From Durusdinium trenchii (lineage: Eukaryota; Sar; Dinophyceae; Suessiales; Symbiodiniaceae): 64,000 bases of DNA. The translations under genes and the position numbers were made by a program. The notes under the pieces are model-generated. The model was not told the origin of the DNA and did not search any database. It saw only the letters and a list, made by a program, of their open reading frames with translations. This document shows, one piece after another, positions 50,705 to 62,789 of this stretch. The stretch's first letter is position 1; every line of letters begins with the position of its first letter. Location: assembly GCA_963970005.1 (NCBI GenBank), contig CAXAMN010001148.1:1-64000 (forward strand), given 5' to 3'.

Positions 50705-51961
50705 TGTAAGGGTCACAAATTCAACAGCCCACCGTGCTGGTCTGAGTTCGCAAGCGACTACCTATCTGATGCAGCTGCGCTGCAGTGGATCTGAATTGCC
50801 ACTGTGATTTGTCAAATGTCAAACTGTGACACAAATTCAAATGAAGCTGCCTGATTCACCTGGTCTACGAACAATTATTTTCGAAGAGTGTCACGTGTCA
50901 CGTGGCAACCAGCTTTGTCATACGCAGCATTCACTTGCAGGTCAGCCTGGCGCGCAGTTCAAAGGCTCGTCTCTTTGTGAGACCGTATTTCCGTGAACGC
51001 AAAAAGAAACAATGCTGAATATCCAAACACAGGAAAGCACGACAACACGTGGAAGTTGCCTCACTCAGACGTCCTACAAAGCTTGGCAGCGCCACTATCC
51101 TGTCAGGGCCATGCGTGCAGGATGTCGTCATGAATTGAATCAAGCAGCGCATCCAGATTCCAAGAGACATGTCTGAAAACTTTATCGCTGTTAATAACTG
51201 CCACCTTGGCTCAATCAAGGCAAATTAAGGATTAGCACCAGTGACTGGAATTCAAAGAGCAACTTGTTTGTGAAATGCATCATCTCAAGTGTCAATTGTG
51301 AAACGCGATGAGTGTAATCCAACTCATTCGATATGTTCATAACGCTGCCTCTGACCAGCTGTGTCATCTGAATCCTGCAAACCATCAGAGATCTCAAAGA
51401 TGCACTGGTTTGTGACAAAACCCAATCATCAAGTTAAAGCGACTTCGCATTCTCACACTTACGTGACTCACATCTGAATCTGAAACTCCAGCTGTAATTT
51501 TCACTCAGGGAGATGGCCAGCGATATTTGCTGTAGCTGCCTAGGCGTCAATCAACAAAAGCCTACATCGCAGCACCAAAATCAGGCGACATGTGGTGGCA
51601 GCCTCAGGAGCCATCACTCGCCAAACTGTCACAGATCACAAGTCACTGGAACATCAAACCCAGCTCTCTGTGCTGTTCAAACGCCGTTCGATTGCTCAAC
51701 GTGCCAGCCGCCAGTTCCTCCTTGATGGTCTTCAGGCGCTTGCAAATGTTATCTGTCCGCTCAATGTCTTCGTTGATCCTGCGCGTGATTTGCATCAAAT
51801 GTTTGATTTGGATCAGATTGTTCTTGAACATGAACTTGGTTTGACAGCGAAAATCAATCTAGAATATCAAATGAATATAAAATCACTATTTTAAGCAAGG
51901 CGATCAACTACCCGAATCAAAAGAAGCCACAGCAGTCCGTCCGTCCTGTCAAGCTGATGCA
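50705..51961. other. Region with possible minor exons
   Basis: Two minus-strand stretches look protein-like: 51831-51643 (charged, coiled-coil-like, RINEDIERTDNICKRL) and about 51130-50935. They lie downstream of the stop of the next gene, and I cannot connect them by convincing splice sites. Confidence 0.3.
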
Positions 51962-54900
51962 TCACTCTTTCTTCTCGTGGAAGAATGCCATCTTGCAATT
52001 GTCACGGCTGTGAGGTGATGCTTTGGTGCTCAAGTCAACAAATGACACGGACCATTGCAAGCTGCCAGCTGCTTCGCGCAAGGCGTCCTCTGGCGCGTAC
52101 CACACATCCATCATCCCTGGCATGGGTCTGATGAACTTGGGCGCTGTGGCTGCGTTCACTGACACAGTCACCATGCGGTTGCTGTCATATGACATGCATG
52201 CCATGAGGATCACAGCCTCCTTCTTCTTCTCGAACATTGGGACTGCTTCATCAGGCCAATTGCCACCGCGTCGGCCAGCATGCCTCTTAGCTTCAATCAA
52301 TCATTAAACCGTCACGCGCCAGCTACAATTAAAACAACAATGGCAAACACAAAAAGCACTGTTAAAGCAGAAATCAAGATTCCTCTTGAGCAGTGCCCAC
52401 ATGTCACGATGGTTGGCTGCTTCCATCCAGGCCCAGCACTCTGGCAACATCATGTCACACGTCTTTTTGTCAAGTGGCACGTAGAACGTCCACTGTGGCG
52501 CTGGTGGACTCGTCCCACATGCGTGGATCCATGGCCGCTCCTCCAACTGCCACATGGCAGATGTCATTTGACAACATGGCTCCTTCATCATCTTGAAAAA
52601 GTCCATGTAACACGTGAAGGAGTCTTCCTGGTCACGTACCAGCGTTCCCTTCTTCAACCACTCGCGGAACGTGTCATCTGGCAACGTGACATCGCACAGC
52701 CAAAAGCCACCTGTCAAAAGGTCAGTCTTCCACAAACACTTGGCCTTGTGCTTCGTGGCAGATGACAAGCTGACCTTCAAGGCATTGGCGTCCTCACACA
52801 CTTTCCACAGGGCAGCTGTCAAAGGTGACTTGTGGAGCCGCAACTTTAATGTCAACGGCCACGTGTCACTATCCTCAAATGACACATGACACATGTCAAA
52901 GGCATCAAATGACACATGTCAAAGGATAAGTCACTGTCACCGAGACACCTCAAAGAACCAGCCCTCAAATCAAGTCCAAAGTAAATCGTGCTGCCAAATC
53001 AACATCAAGTTTCTGTCAAATGATCACTGCCAGATGGTGTTGCCAACCACGCATCCCACTGATCCTTCGACAGCACGGCGATGCCCACCGGAATCTGAGC
53101 AGCACGATTATCGTTCACCAGGGCCATTTGTGCGATGCAACAGGTGTCTGGCGAAGTGTCGTGAGTCAAGAGTCAAGTGTCACTTGATCCAAAGCGGTTG
53201 ATGACGGAAGAACATTGTTTCAAGAAACCAGTCATCAAATCACAACGCTGAAAACTGAATGTTTGGCAAACGCAATCAATCGTGATGTAGCTGCTCACTG
53301 AAACATGTTTGGAACCACCAGTTTCAGTCCTGCAAACGTTTTGATCGAACTCGAGGTTGGTCATCAACTGCAAGGCCTCTTGCAGGACGACGCGCGACAT
53401 CACTGAGCTAAACATCGAACACATCAAAGAACAACGGCTAGATTCAAGTGGAACGTGTTACTTTTTCAACGGATGGTTCTGTTTCAATCAGCACGCAGCG
53501 CTTATTTCCAACATTTTTTCAACTAACTTTGCTGCTCAGGCACGCAGCTGTTCACCCACCCCTATTGAAGTTTGCTGCTTGGAGTCCGCGTTTGGCGGTC
53601 AACCGGAGTTGTCGCAGCATCTTGGATACATCAGAAACATGAATTAAATTGATAACCCCACGCGGCAAGTTGTCGCGCGACATGTTGTCACGTGACACCA
53701 CCTTCCACTTGCTCTCTGGAAGGCTTACCAGTGCATCAATAAACCGCTGCATCGATGAATGTTTCACATTGAACGTGTCACTATAGAGAATGGATGCCAC
53801 TGTACACTCAAGTGCCGCTTTATGCGCAATCATGCACCCTGTCAAACGTTGAGAGTCTCCAGCGGCAGCCTCCCACTGGTCACGTGACACCGTTGACAAC
53901 CCCAAGGCAATAGTCCCGAGCAGGATCTTCAGGTTCATGTGGTGCCTGCGCACAGCCATCAAAATCAGTGGTGTTGTTGACACTGATGAGGTATTAAAAC
54001 AACTAATTTAACATTTAAAGGTGGCAAAGCATTAACTGCTATCAACAACATGCTTGAGGCCCAGGCATCTGGTCAGTGTAGCTGATGTCGCTCTGGTGGT
54101 CAACAATCACAAGGTTTGATACTTTGAGCGCATCGACGATGGTCTGTGCATTCCAATTCTGAGGCCGCAATAATTTGCAGCGGTTGAAAGGCGAAGCTGA
54201 CAAGGTACATGAGTCAATTGCCACCAGCCTTTGTGACAATGAGGCGCTGTCACTGTCGCGTGATGGCGCTTCAAAGATCTGTCCCTTCCGCAGTGGACCT
54301 CAACAACTAATTAAATGAAGCGCAGCAAAGCCGTGAGAGTTGATGACAGTTGACTAAGCTCTACCTTTTCCGGTACCAATCCCAAACATCAATGATCAAA
54401 CACAAAAACGTCACTTTTCGTTCTCCCACCACGAACACCCTGCCTGCTGGGTAGAGACACTTCCCACTTCCTCCTGGCCGGTTTTCCAGGTGTTTCTTCT
54501 TTATGTCTGCAGACGCCTGCTTGAAGTGCTGATGCGCTTCGTTGAACAACCTGTGGTTCTCAATTCTCCGACCCTTCTTCACTGACCATGTATCACGTGG
54601 CACTCCCAGCAACTGGCGGTCGACAGAATCACCCGCCACCAGTGCATCACGTCCTCTTTTCTGGCCACTTATGGCACATGCCTCGGAGCCAACATGGTGT
54701 CCACGTTTTGCACCTTTGTCAAATCGGGTCTTGTAGACATGGAAGCGCCGGCCGTACAGCTCAGCCCACATCCGGAAAATGTCACGCAAGGCATCTGTTG
54801 GAATGAGCTGTGGCTTGGGCTCACTCATCGGCATGCAAGTGTGACGCGACAATTGCAATGTTGGCGTCTCTGAAACTCGCCTGTCACACAAGTCACTTTC

Positions 54901-57701
54901 CTTTTGCGGGCCATCAAGCATGATCTCCAAACAGCGCTCCAAGTCAGCGCAATCAGTCTGAGCAGCACCGCACTTGATGCGTGTCAAATGTGCAAGCTGT
55001 CCCAAGTCACGCTCCAACTGGCAGCTGCCAACATCCAGTGACAAATAAAGCGAAACCAACCGATGCAACCGCGGCCAACTGAAGCTGAACACAGTTTTCC
55101 AATATGGTCTCCAATCCGTAATTGTGTCATTGCCAAAGCTGCGGGCATGTCTATCGCGCAACATTGTCCTGAGCGAACTCACTGCCATATATGACATGTT
55201 ACATAAAAGACTTTAAGGATACATACCGCAATGCCAATGAACTGTAACTTTAAAAACTTTCAAAGTTGTAACAAAGATTGAGGTGAGTCCACCCAATTTT
55301 GCGTCGCTGCGCCACAACTGGTCAAAGTGATTTGTGATTCAGGCCATAATAGTCCACGTCACTTTAAAGCATTGACCCAATTATCAAGTTCAAAGTCCAA
55401 AGGGCACTGCATCAAGGTACTCTTGAACCGCCGCTTGCAGCTCGTTGGACTCAAAGCCGAGCAATCCAAACAAAGTTCGCACACTCTTGCGCCAACTCTG
55501 CTTCGCAGCTTCTGAATCTAGCAGCATCCACCGCTTCACATTGAAAATGACAAGTTGCATTCCTTAACAACTACAAAGCGGAGACTCAACATGCTACAGA
55601 AGACAATGCTTTAATCTAAAGCTAAATAGTTTAAAATTGGTCTAAAGTTTCAACTTACAGTTACAGTTACAGGCCAAGACTCTCAAGTCACCTGACGGAA
55701 GCTCGCAAGAAAGACGATCAAGGAAAAGCTCACATGCCAGTTGAATCCCTTCCACCGCGTCTCTGATTCCAGTGTCAACCTTTGCTGAGCCATGTGGCCA
55801 AAGGTGGTAAACCTTGCCAGCTACGTGAATCTCAGGGGCCTGCATAGCATTGCGCACAGCCAATGCAGCACCTCTGTTAAAGAAGCGTCAGCATCAAACT
55901 ACTCGCATTTTAGCTCTATTTTAATAAAACGGTTGCAAATCATCAAACTAGCCAAGGCACATGTCTGAATCTCATCTGGTCCATCAACATCTTCCAGCAC
56001 CCTCGCTTCCAAAAACAGACGTGTCATCCTGATCGAAAATCCTGCAACGTGTCTGAAATGGTCGCGAAGTCGATATCTTTCTCAAAATGCCGCAGAAAAG
56101 ACATGCATTCTTGCATGTAGTCAGATGCCATGCCAATGGTCACAAAGAGGCTAGGTCGCAGCTCAGATAGCATGTGGTGGCACTTAGCACGTGTGCCGGG
56201 ATCGTTCCTCACGTCGGAACATGTCATTGCAAGCAGCAATGCAATCGGCTATATCAAGTAGCAAAAGCGACCTTGATAGCCAATCAGCAAACAGTGTGAG
56301 TCAGGTTTGCAAACAACTCCATTGAAACACTATTTTGAACAATAGGAACCCCAATTTATAATAGGAAGCGCACCTATACTAAACAAGCAGCCAAGTTACG
56401 CTGAGGTGTGCTGGAGCTCTCCCATCGCTGCGCTGCAAATGACATGTGTTTCAATTTCGATTTCAGAATTCCTCCCAATGTGTCATCAGCCAAGAGCAAA
56501 TGTTGCAGCATCGAGAGCCTCGCCCTCCACTCTGGTGAATACTGTAGCTGGGGCGTTGGACACTTGTCACCAAAAAGTGTCTCCCATGCCTTTCTGTAAG
56601 CATCTCCACAAAGTAGTGGGTCTCGACGTGCCAAGCGAATCATGTGACAAGCGTCACGGAAGATCAGGACAATATTGCGGCAATGTCGATCTTTAAGCGC
56701 CCTGCCAGTCTTCTGGGCATATGGAGCACCGTCTGCTGTGAATGCTCGCACGTTGCAAATGATATGACTGTACAGAATCTCATTGCAGCCCTCGCCCAGC
56801 GGTGTGCAAAATCCACGGATGCCATCAGCTATTGAGTCAGCTGCCATGACACATTTGTCTTCATCCCACTCCTCTGGGTCACACTCCATCAGCACCTTCA
56901 AGGGACACAAGACACATAGCAATCCAGACTCTATCTTGCCGTCAGTGTCACATGCCTTGTACCGAACAAGCCGGTACGGCTTCTTGTCGTCCACCGACAA
57001 GGTGATCGAGTTGGCACGTGACAAGTGACATCGTTTCTTCCTCCTGATGCTCTCCTGCACCACTATCTGCATTTGAGCAAATGCCCTGCGCTCCACAGCC
57101 TGCACATCGATCCGCATGCTGCAAATGAACTGGTCTGTGAAACCCAACCTGGACGCACAACGGTTCGACAGGCTGTTACGTGTCACAGACCAGGCATGCA
57201 ACCAGTCCGTCGGCTGTGGCACTGCTCCTGCCAGCAACTTGGCATCGTTGCACGTGTCATATGTCAAAGTGACACATGACAATGGCAATTGCCATGCTTT
57301 CACAGCTGCCATATGGAGTTCCGACAGTGAATGCTTTCTGAGGGTGCAGGCTTGCGCGCACTTGGCACTTGTCACTTGGTATCGTGACCACTTGGTGCTG
57401 TACGTACGTCTACGTCGCTTTGACCCTGATGGTTGCAGGCCCGCCATTCTCAATGCAAAAGAAGCACAAATGCCGCAACCCATCCCCCATTTGTCATCTG
57501 TTACCTTTCCCCCAGCCATGTGACACGGGTACCATTGGGCAGCAGGTGCGAGCCGACACCAAGTGACCAGGAGCGAAATCGAGCCTTGAAGATATCCTTG
57601 GCACTCCCACATACCACCTGGAGTTCTGCTTCAGTTGCCGAGGCAAGTTCTCTAAGTGGCACATCGTCACTCAAAATCTCTGCGAGTGGACGCCGTGGCA
57701 T
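51962..57701 (-). CDS. Multi-exon BED-finger / hAT-transposase-like gene
   Basis: The start is a candidate ATG at 57701 (MPRRPLAEILSDDVPL). Exon-like blocks on the minus strand: 57701-57515, about 57500-56390, 56245-56025, 55870-55650, 55520-55375, 55197-54400, 54300-54045, 53990-53640, 53420-53210, 53165-53025, 52900-52310 and 52300-51962 (stop TGA). The second block has GCGICASF and RKHSLSELHM, a C-x2-C...H-x5-H arrangement like BED fingers, then LSVDDKKPYRLVRY, FTADGAPYA, RDACHMIRL and FAAQRWESS, which recall the RNase H-like core of hAT transposases. A later block has SLYLSLDVGSCQLERDLGQ, resembling the hAT dimerisation region. The many introns suggest a host gene derived from a transposase rather than a mobile copy. 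A frame change near 57515 is not explained. Exon borders are estimates, and the 3' blocks might belong to a second gene. Confidence 0.45.
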
Positions 57702-58689
57702 AGCTCAGCAGCAAGTCTATTGACACTAGTCCCCAACTCCACTGACACAATTTTACACTTGTCTAAACCCATTGGGGTTTGTCAAGAGAGTGGACTGACA
57801 CAAACTCAATGTCAAAGAACAAGTATTGACGGTATGTATACATTCTGGTCTTGCCGAACAATTTCAAATAATTCATATGTGTCACGTGGAAACTGTCAAA
57901 GCAGCGGCAAGGGCAATTCAAGTCTGACGTGTCACTCAGAATGTCAGGCCTGTAAACATGGAGCCTTCTGCGCCAAAGTTCAGTGACTCTTTGATTCCAT
58001 GCATTGTCAGTCTCAGCATACACACTCCCCACCTCGGCCCTGCATGTGTCATTGGTGAAGACATCGGAGAGGTAAGTTAACCTCAAGCAAAAATGAGTGG
58101 CCAGGGTAGCCAAAGTCATCACTGTCACAATGTTGTCTGACGTACGCAAGTGTCATGTCTACAAATGAACAGGTTGAGATTGAAAACCGTTGAACTATCC
58201 ATGTATTGATATTCAACTCCACTCCAAAAATGGCCACGTGTCAAATGTCATTGTCAATCAGTCATGTCACTGGCCAATGTATAGCCCAATGGAAGATTCT
58301 TTATTATTAGCCTTTCAAAGTTTATGTGTTCAACCACTGAGGCCTATCACGTGTCTTGAATCATCAAGCCTCGAACGGACAATTCAGACGCGACCAAAAC
58401 AACATTCTAAGTTCAATGCAATGAGCAACGCAAATGTGAAATAAACAGAAAGAAATGTGTCACAGCGCCACTCTTCTTCGGATTGCTCTTAGAGTTTTTG
58501 AGTGTCTCCCGCAACAGAAGCGCAATGAAAAAACAGTCGTTCAGAATATGGCACAGGTGAACTGACATCGTTTTTAAATAGAACATAGAAGGAAAACTCA
58601 TGGATGGTCCAATGATGACTTTGACTTTGACTGATGCGCTTCTGGTCAATAGTGAATCAAAATTGTCACATGATTAAATCAGGTGTCAG
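57702..58689 (-). other. Spacer with one probable exon
   Basis: The minus-strand frame about 58070-57763 (SVYAETDNAWNQRVTELWRR onward) looks coding. It could be an upstream exon of the gene below or a last exon of another. Its relation to neighbours is unresolved. Confidence 0.3.
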
Positions 58690-61600
58690 TCAAGAAGGAG
58701 GTGTTGGAGGAAGAGGGTCACCATCTTCCTCCTTGCCTTCCTGACAAAGGTCAGCAAAATGCTTTTGCAAAAGCTCCGACAAGGATGACTGATGGAGGCA
58801 ATGGCCCGATTCACAAATGACACGAATGGCATCCTGGTTGACAGCATTCTGTGCCCACTGGCTATGCTCCGGTGACATGGCTACACCCACGTACTTTGTG
58901 CCAGTTTTGAGGCAAGCACGTGCAAGGGCAAGTGAGCAACTGAGATCTACCACCTGAGCTGCAAGGTAGTTCTCAATCAGGCCCTGCCACAAAGTGACCG
59001 GCTTGGTCTCACTCCAAAAGAGGGGGACATTGTTGCCATGGGACCAGTCACGTGGCTTCCTGGGCAAAACAAACAGGTTGAAGATGTGTGATGATTGCAT
59101 TGATGATCAATGCAAAGCAATCAAACCCTAATGGACTGCGTTGAGTGGCTTGACCTCATCAGCCGGTGTCTTCTCCAATCCAAGCATTTTGGCCTTGATG
59201 TCGTAGTTGATGAGTGGCAAATTTTGAGGATAGGGTATGTTGCTATATGTCACAAATGCAGTGGTCGGCTTCTCCTCAGTGGCAAATTCGTCCTGGAAGC
59301 AAAGGGCACAAACTTCATCTACAACACTGAAGTGTGAAACACATGTCAGCTTGGAAACCACAACACTCAACCTCAACAATCAGGTAGACTGAAATTGAAA
59401 AAGCTGAGGTCCTTCCGATCGACTGTGCTCAGGCGGACACGTGGTACCGAGAGGGCAACGAAGCAGCTCTCACAATTCATCTGGCTACCAAAGACCTTCC
59501 TTGTCGTGGTTTTATTGATTTTCCCACGGTATGTCAGATAGAGCTGGCACGTGTCAATCTTCGTTGCATTGCAAATCTCATCGATCCTGGATTGGCAAAT
59601 GGCAAATCGCACACGACATGAAAAACATTGAAAAACCAAGTAGTTTGACAATTGAGGCTCTGGCATGCGATGCACTTCACGTGAGCGTCCGTCGAAAAGG
59701 AACGCAAGTGTCGATTGACTCTGGGATGCCAGTTGCAGGGCATACCTGCACCTCTCCCTGAATCCTTCCGCTTGTCCAGACAGTTTGCCAGTTGGAGGGG
59801 CCAACCAACCAGATTTCTCTTCCAAACACAGGTCAGCGGGAACTACCACCATCATGTGTTTCTCATTCAAGGTTCCACTGAAGCTCTTGGCAGGTGACGC
59901 GTCAAAGCACTGCTTCAATGTATCTCTGGTGACCTTCTTGACATGATCGATGTGAATGAGGCCTTTTCGTACAGCCACCGCTTTCGCCCACACTTCCTGC
60001 AATCAAGCAAAACCTTAAAACTGAGATGAAACGAGCTCAAGGCACATGACAAAAGTGGCTGTAATTTGGGAAAACTGAACGAATGACTCCACATGGCATC
60101 AATTTACTATTACATTAACCCGTGAACCTGTGCCTCGCGTTCTTGTGTCAGGGCGGATTTGGCAAGGTCGGCATTCTCACATATGGAATCACTATTGACG
60201 CGTGCCAATTGTCTCCATGACATCTTTGGGGCGCAATCTTGATGCGTCAAAGTGGTACGTGTCTGCTCCGTCAGGGCGGCAAGCGCGTCTCTCAGCTCAC
60301 TGAGGCACGGGTTGTCATTGCTTTCCAATGCTGCAACAAGATCTTCACACGTCACCAGGTCACGGATGTGACATGCCATCTGACCATCCGCAATTGAATA
60401 CCCCCAGTCCAACAAAGGCTCGAAGCGCTTGTAATCTGTGGTCTCACACAAGCCTCTCTTCAAACTCTCAATGGTGACACATGTTGTGCGTTGCTGGCCT
60501 TCACGGCACGCCGCTTATTAACTCCATGGAATTTAGAATCACATCACAAGGCGGTGTATATATTTTATTATGATGTCTCTTGTCAGTTGTGAACACACCC
60601 ACACGTGTCAGCTAGCACAATTGTAGTCAAGTACACAGCAAAATGAACCCCTATGACAGTCCGCAACAAAAAACAAAGCCAATCCTGAATCAGCTTGGAT
60701 TGCTTCAGAATCTCTTGGCGCCACAAGACCGGGTTCAACAGTGTCTCCATCACGAGTTTCAAGTCAGGTGTCGCTTCTTCCATCAATGCAAGCACATTGC
60801 GAGCCTGCTGCATGACAGCAATTGACATGAGACACATAGCTGCCCAGCATGGCTTGTCATTTGCAGAAGACTTCTCCTTTCCTGTCAAGAATTCCGTGGT
60901 CACACTGTCGCAGGTCACTGCCTCAGCCTCAAGTGACAGGCAAAGAGAACTGAACAGCATCTCCAATGCATCAGTGACGCTTGGCTTGGGACTCAAGCGG
61001 AGCTTGTCAATGAACTTCACCACAGACACTATCAACCGATAAAGCCGCGTGGGTCCATCAGTCAAAAGGCACCTGCCATATTTTGACTCCAGGAACGACA
61101 GCAAGGCTCGGCAACGCTATGACAGATTCTTTGACATTGAGTCACATGAAACCAGCATGTTCCTCGTCACCGGTTTGCCCTGCCAAAGCACGCCATCTTG
61201 CCGCAATTTGTCGAGGCATTTGGCATGTGTCATGCTCACGCTGTCACATGACGTAATGTCATTGACGACGATCCTCAACCTGTCAGCGAAGGTGATCACG
61301 TTGTCACATGGCACCTCAAGAGCACGTGTGCGCTCTGCTGACGCCATAGCCACCTTCATCACGTGAGCATCTGACACCCAAAGGGTGACCCGAATGGTGA
61401 CTGTCAACATGGCCTCAAACAATGCCCCAATCCGGTCATTGTCACTTGCCACAATCGCCTCGCGCATTGCCAGCCACCATGCGGCAAGTATCAAATGTCC
61501 GCACAGCAGCTTCAAACTGGCCGGATGCTCGCCACCGCTGGGAGACACGACGTCAGTTGGGGACTTGACAGCTGTCTCAAGTGTCACAGGGAAAAGAATC

Positions 61601-62339
61601 CGGCCATGATGATGCGGGCTTGGATCAAAGAGAGCCTTGGCATGTGTCAACTGGTTCCAGCTGCCAAGGTGTATCGGCCAAGTGGCACTGGCATCAGTTT
61701 CACCCGGCGCACCGCCTTCAGCAGTAAGTGGCAAGTTGTCAACCGGGCTGCAGGACATCCAGAAATCACTCCCACCTGCTTCATACAACGCACTTGTGCG
61801 AAGGCTTTGGACGGCATTGTCCTTTTTCCACATCTCCTTGTATGAGCACACCTTTCTACTCTTGTTGCCATTTGTCGCAGTTGCACTTGACTGTTCTGGC
61901 AACGCCAACGGTGCCACCGAGTCCAAATCCTTCAGCTCATTCGGAATCAGCTTCAGCTTCTTGAGTACAGGTATCAACTTCTCTTTCACCTCGGTTCGGG
62001 AGACGCAAAGGCATCACAACTGTAACCAAACATCCATGAGAGAGTGAGCATTAATATCTGAAGTGCAAACTGCCATTTTGACACTGTCACATGACTAAAT
62101 GTCCAACTGTGGGACCCCTGGCTAAGTACATACACAGACTCAAAGCAAAAACTCATTGACATGCTATAACAGCTTAATTGCACAAGACAGGTAAAACAAA
62201 TTTCAAATTTGCAACGGCCATGTGTAGTAACAAGACATGTCACATCTGGAATCATGACCTTCATGACATCCAGTGCAGAGACCATATCAGGATTGGTTCG
62301 AGCGTGTTCCAGAAGCGATGTCAAAGTCTGAGGAGCCAT
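58690..62339 (-). CDS. Multi-exon gene ending in a degenerate SAM-methyltransferase-like domain
   Basis: A candidate ATG is at 62339 (MAPQTLTSLLEHARTNPDM). Exon-like blocks: 62339 to about 62260, 61989-61117, about 61100-60600, 60463-60115, 60002-59380, about 59340-59115, and 59060-58690 (TGA stop after PLPPTPPS). Most of the protein is unrecognised, helical and Cys-containing. The last block has QVVDLSCSLALARACLKTG, then YVGVAMSPEHSQWAQN, which reads like a Rossmann methyltransferase motif I (VVDLxxGxGxLA with the glycines lost) followed by a Y-x-G strand. That suggests an inactive or divergent methyltransferase. The gene lies between the transposase-like gene and the DNMT gene, all on the minus strand. 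Splice sites were not fixed individually. Confidence 0.45.
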
Positions 62340-62456
62340 GGCTGATGGTAGTCCGGTCTGATGGCGGCTCGGTCAACTGTCAGGTGGCAAATGGCACTGC
62401 AGCAGGAAATGACAACATTAGTCATATGAGGTAATTTTCTAACTTTTTCTTCATAG
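62040..62456. other. Probable first exon, intron and intergenic DNA
   Basis: Apart from the short candidate first exon ending near 62260, nothing is recognised before the palindromes. Confidence 0.3.
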
Positions 62457-62492
62457 ATTACCTAGGCGTTTTCCGGAAAACGCCTAGGTAAT
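62457..62492. repeat. Perfect 36-bp palindrome, left
   Basis: ATTACCTAGGCGTTTTCC and its exact reverse complement, with no loop. The same 36 bases recur at 62575-62610. Confidence 0.95.
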
Positions 62493-62568
62493 TTTATGTG
62501 CACATTCCAATGGATTACATGCTCTTTACTTAGCTAAGTACAGCCAATGTAAATCATGATGCATGAAT

Positions 62569-62616
62569 GATGAGATTACCTAGGCGTTTTCCGGAAAACG
62601 CCTAGGTAATCTCATC
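62569..62616. repeat. Perfect 48-bp palindrome, right
   Basis: The 36-bp core of the left palindrome extended by GATGAG/CTCATC on each side, centred at 62592/62593, 118 bases from the centre of the first. The pair could bound a roughly 160-bp miniature element. Confidence 0.95.
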
Positions 62617-62789
62617 TCTCCAAATCCAAGCAAATCAATCAATCTGTCATGCACTTTTCAAATCCCCTGCACTCCGCATCGAATATTGAAAAGACAGTTG
62701 GTCCACTGTCTAACCCCTGCCCAGACACAAATAGCTGGGTCTGAGCTTCAACCATTGTCATACAGCAAGTGGCAAGTGTCACTTGGTCA

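Noticed and set aside
62457-62616. Palindromes as a transcription terminator
   Set aside because: Intrinsic terminators are a bacterial feature; the pair is longer, loopless and duplicated, fitting a mobile or structural element better.
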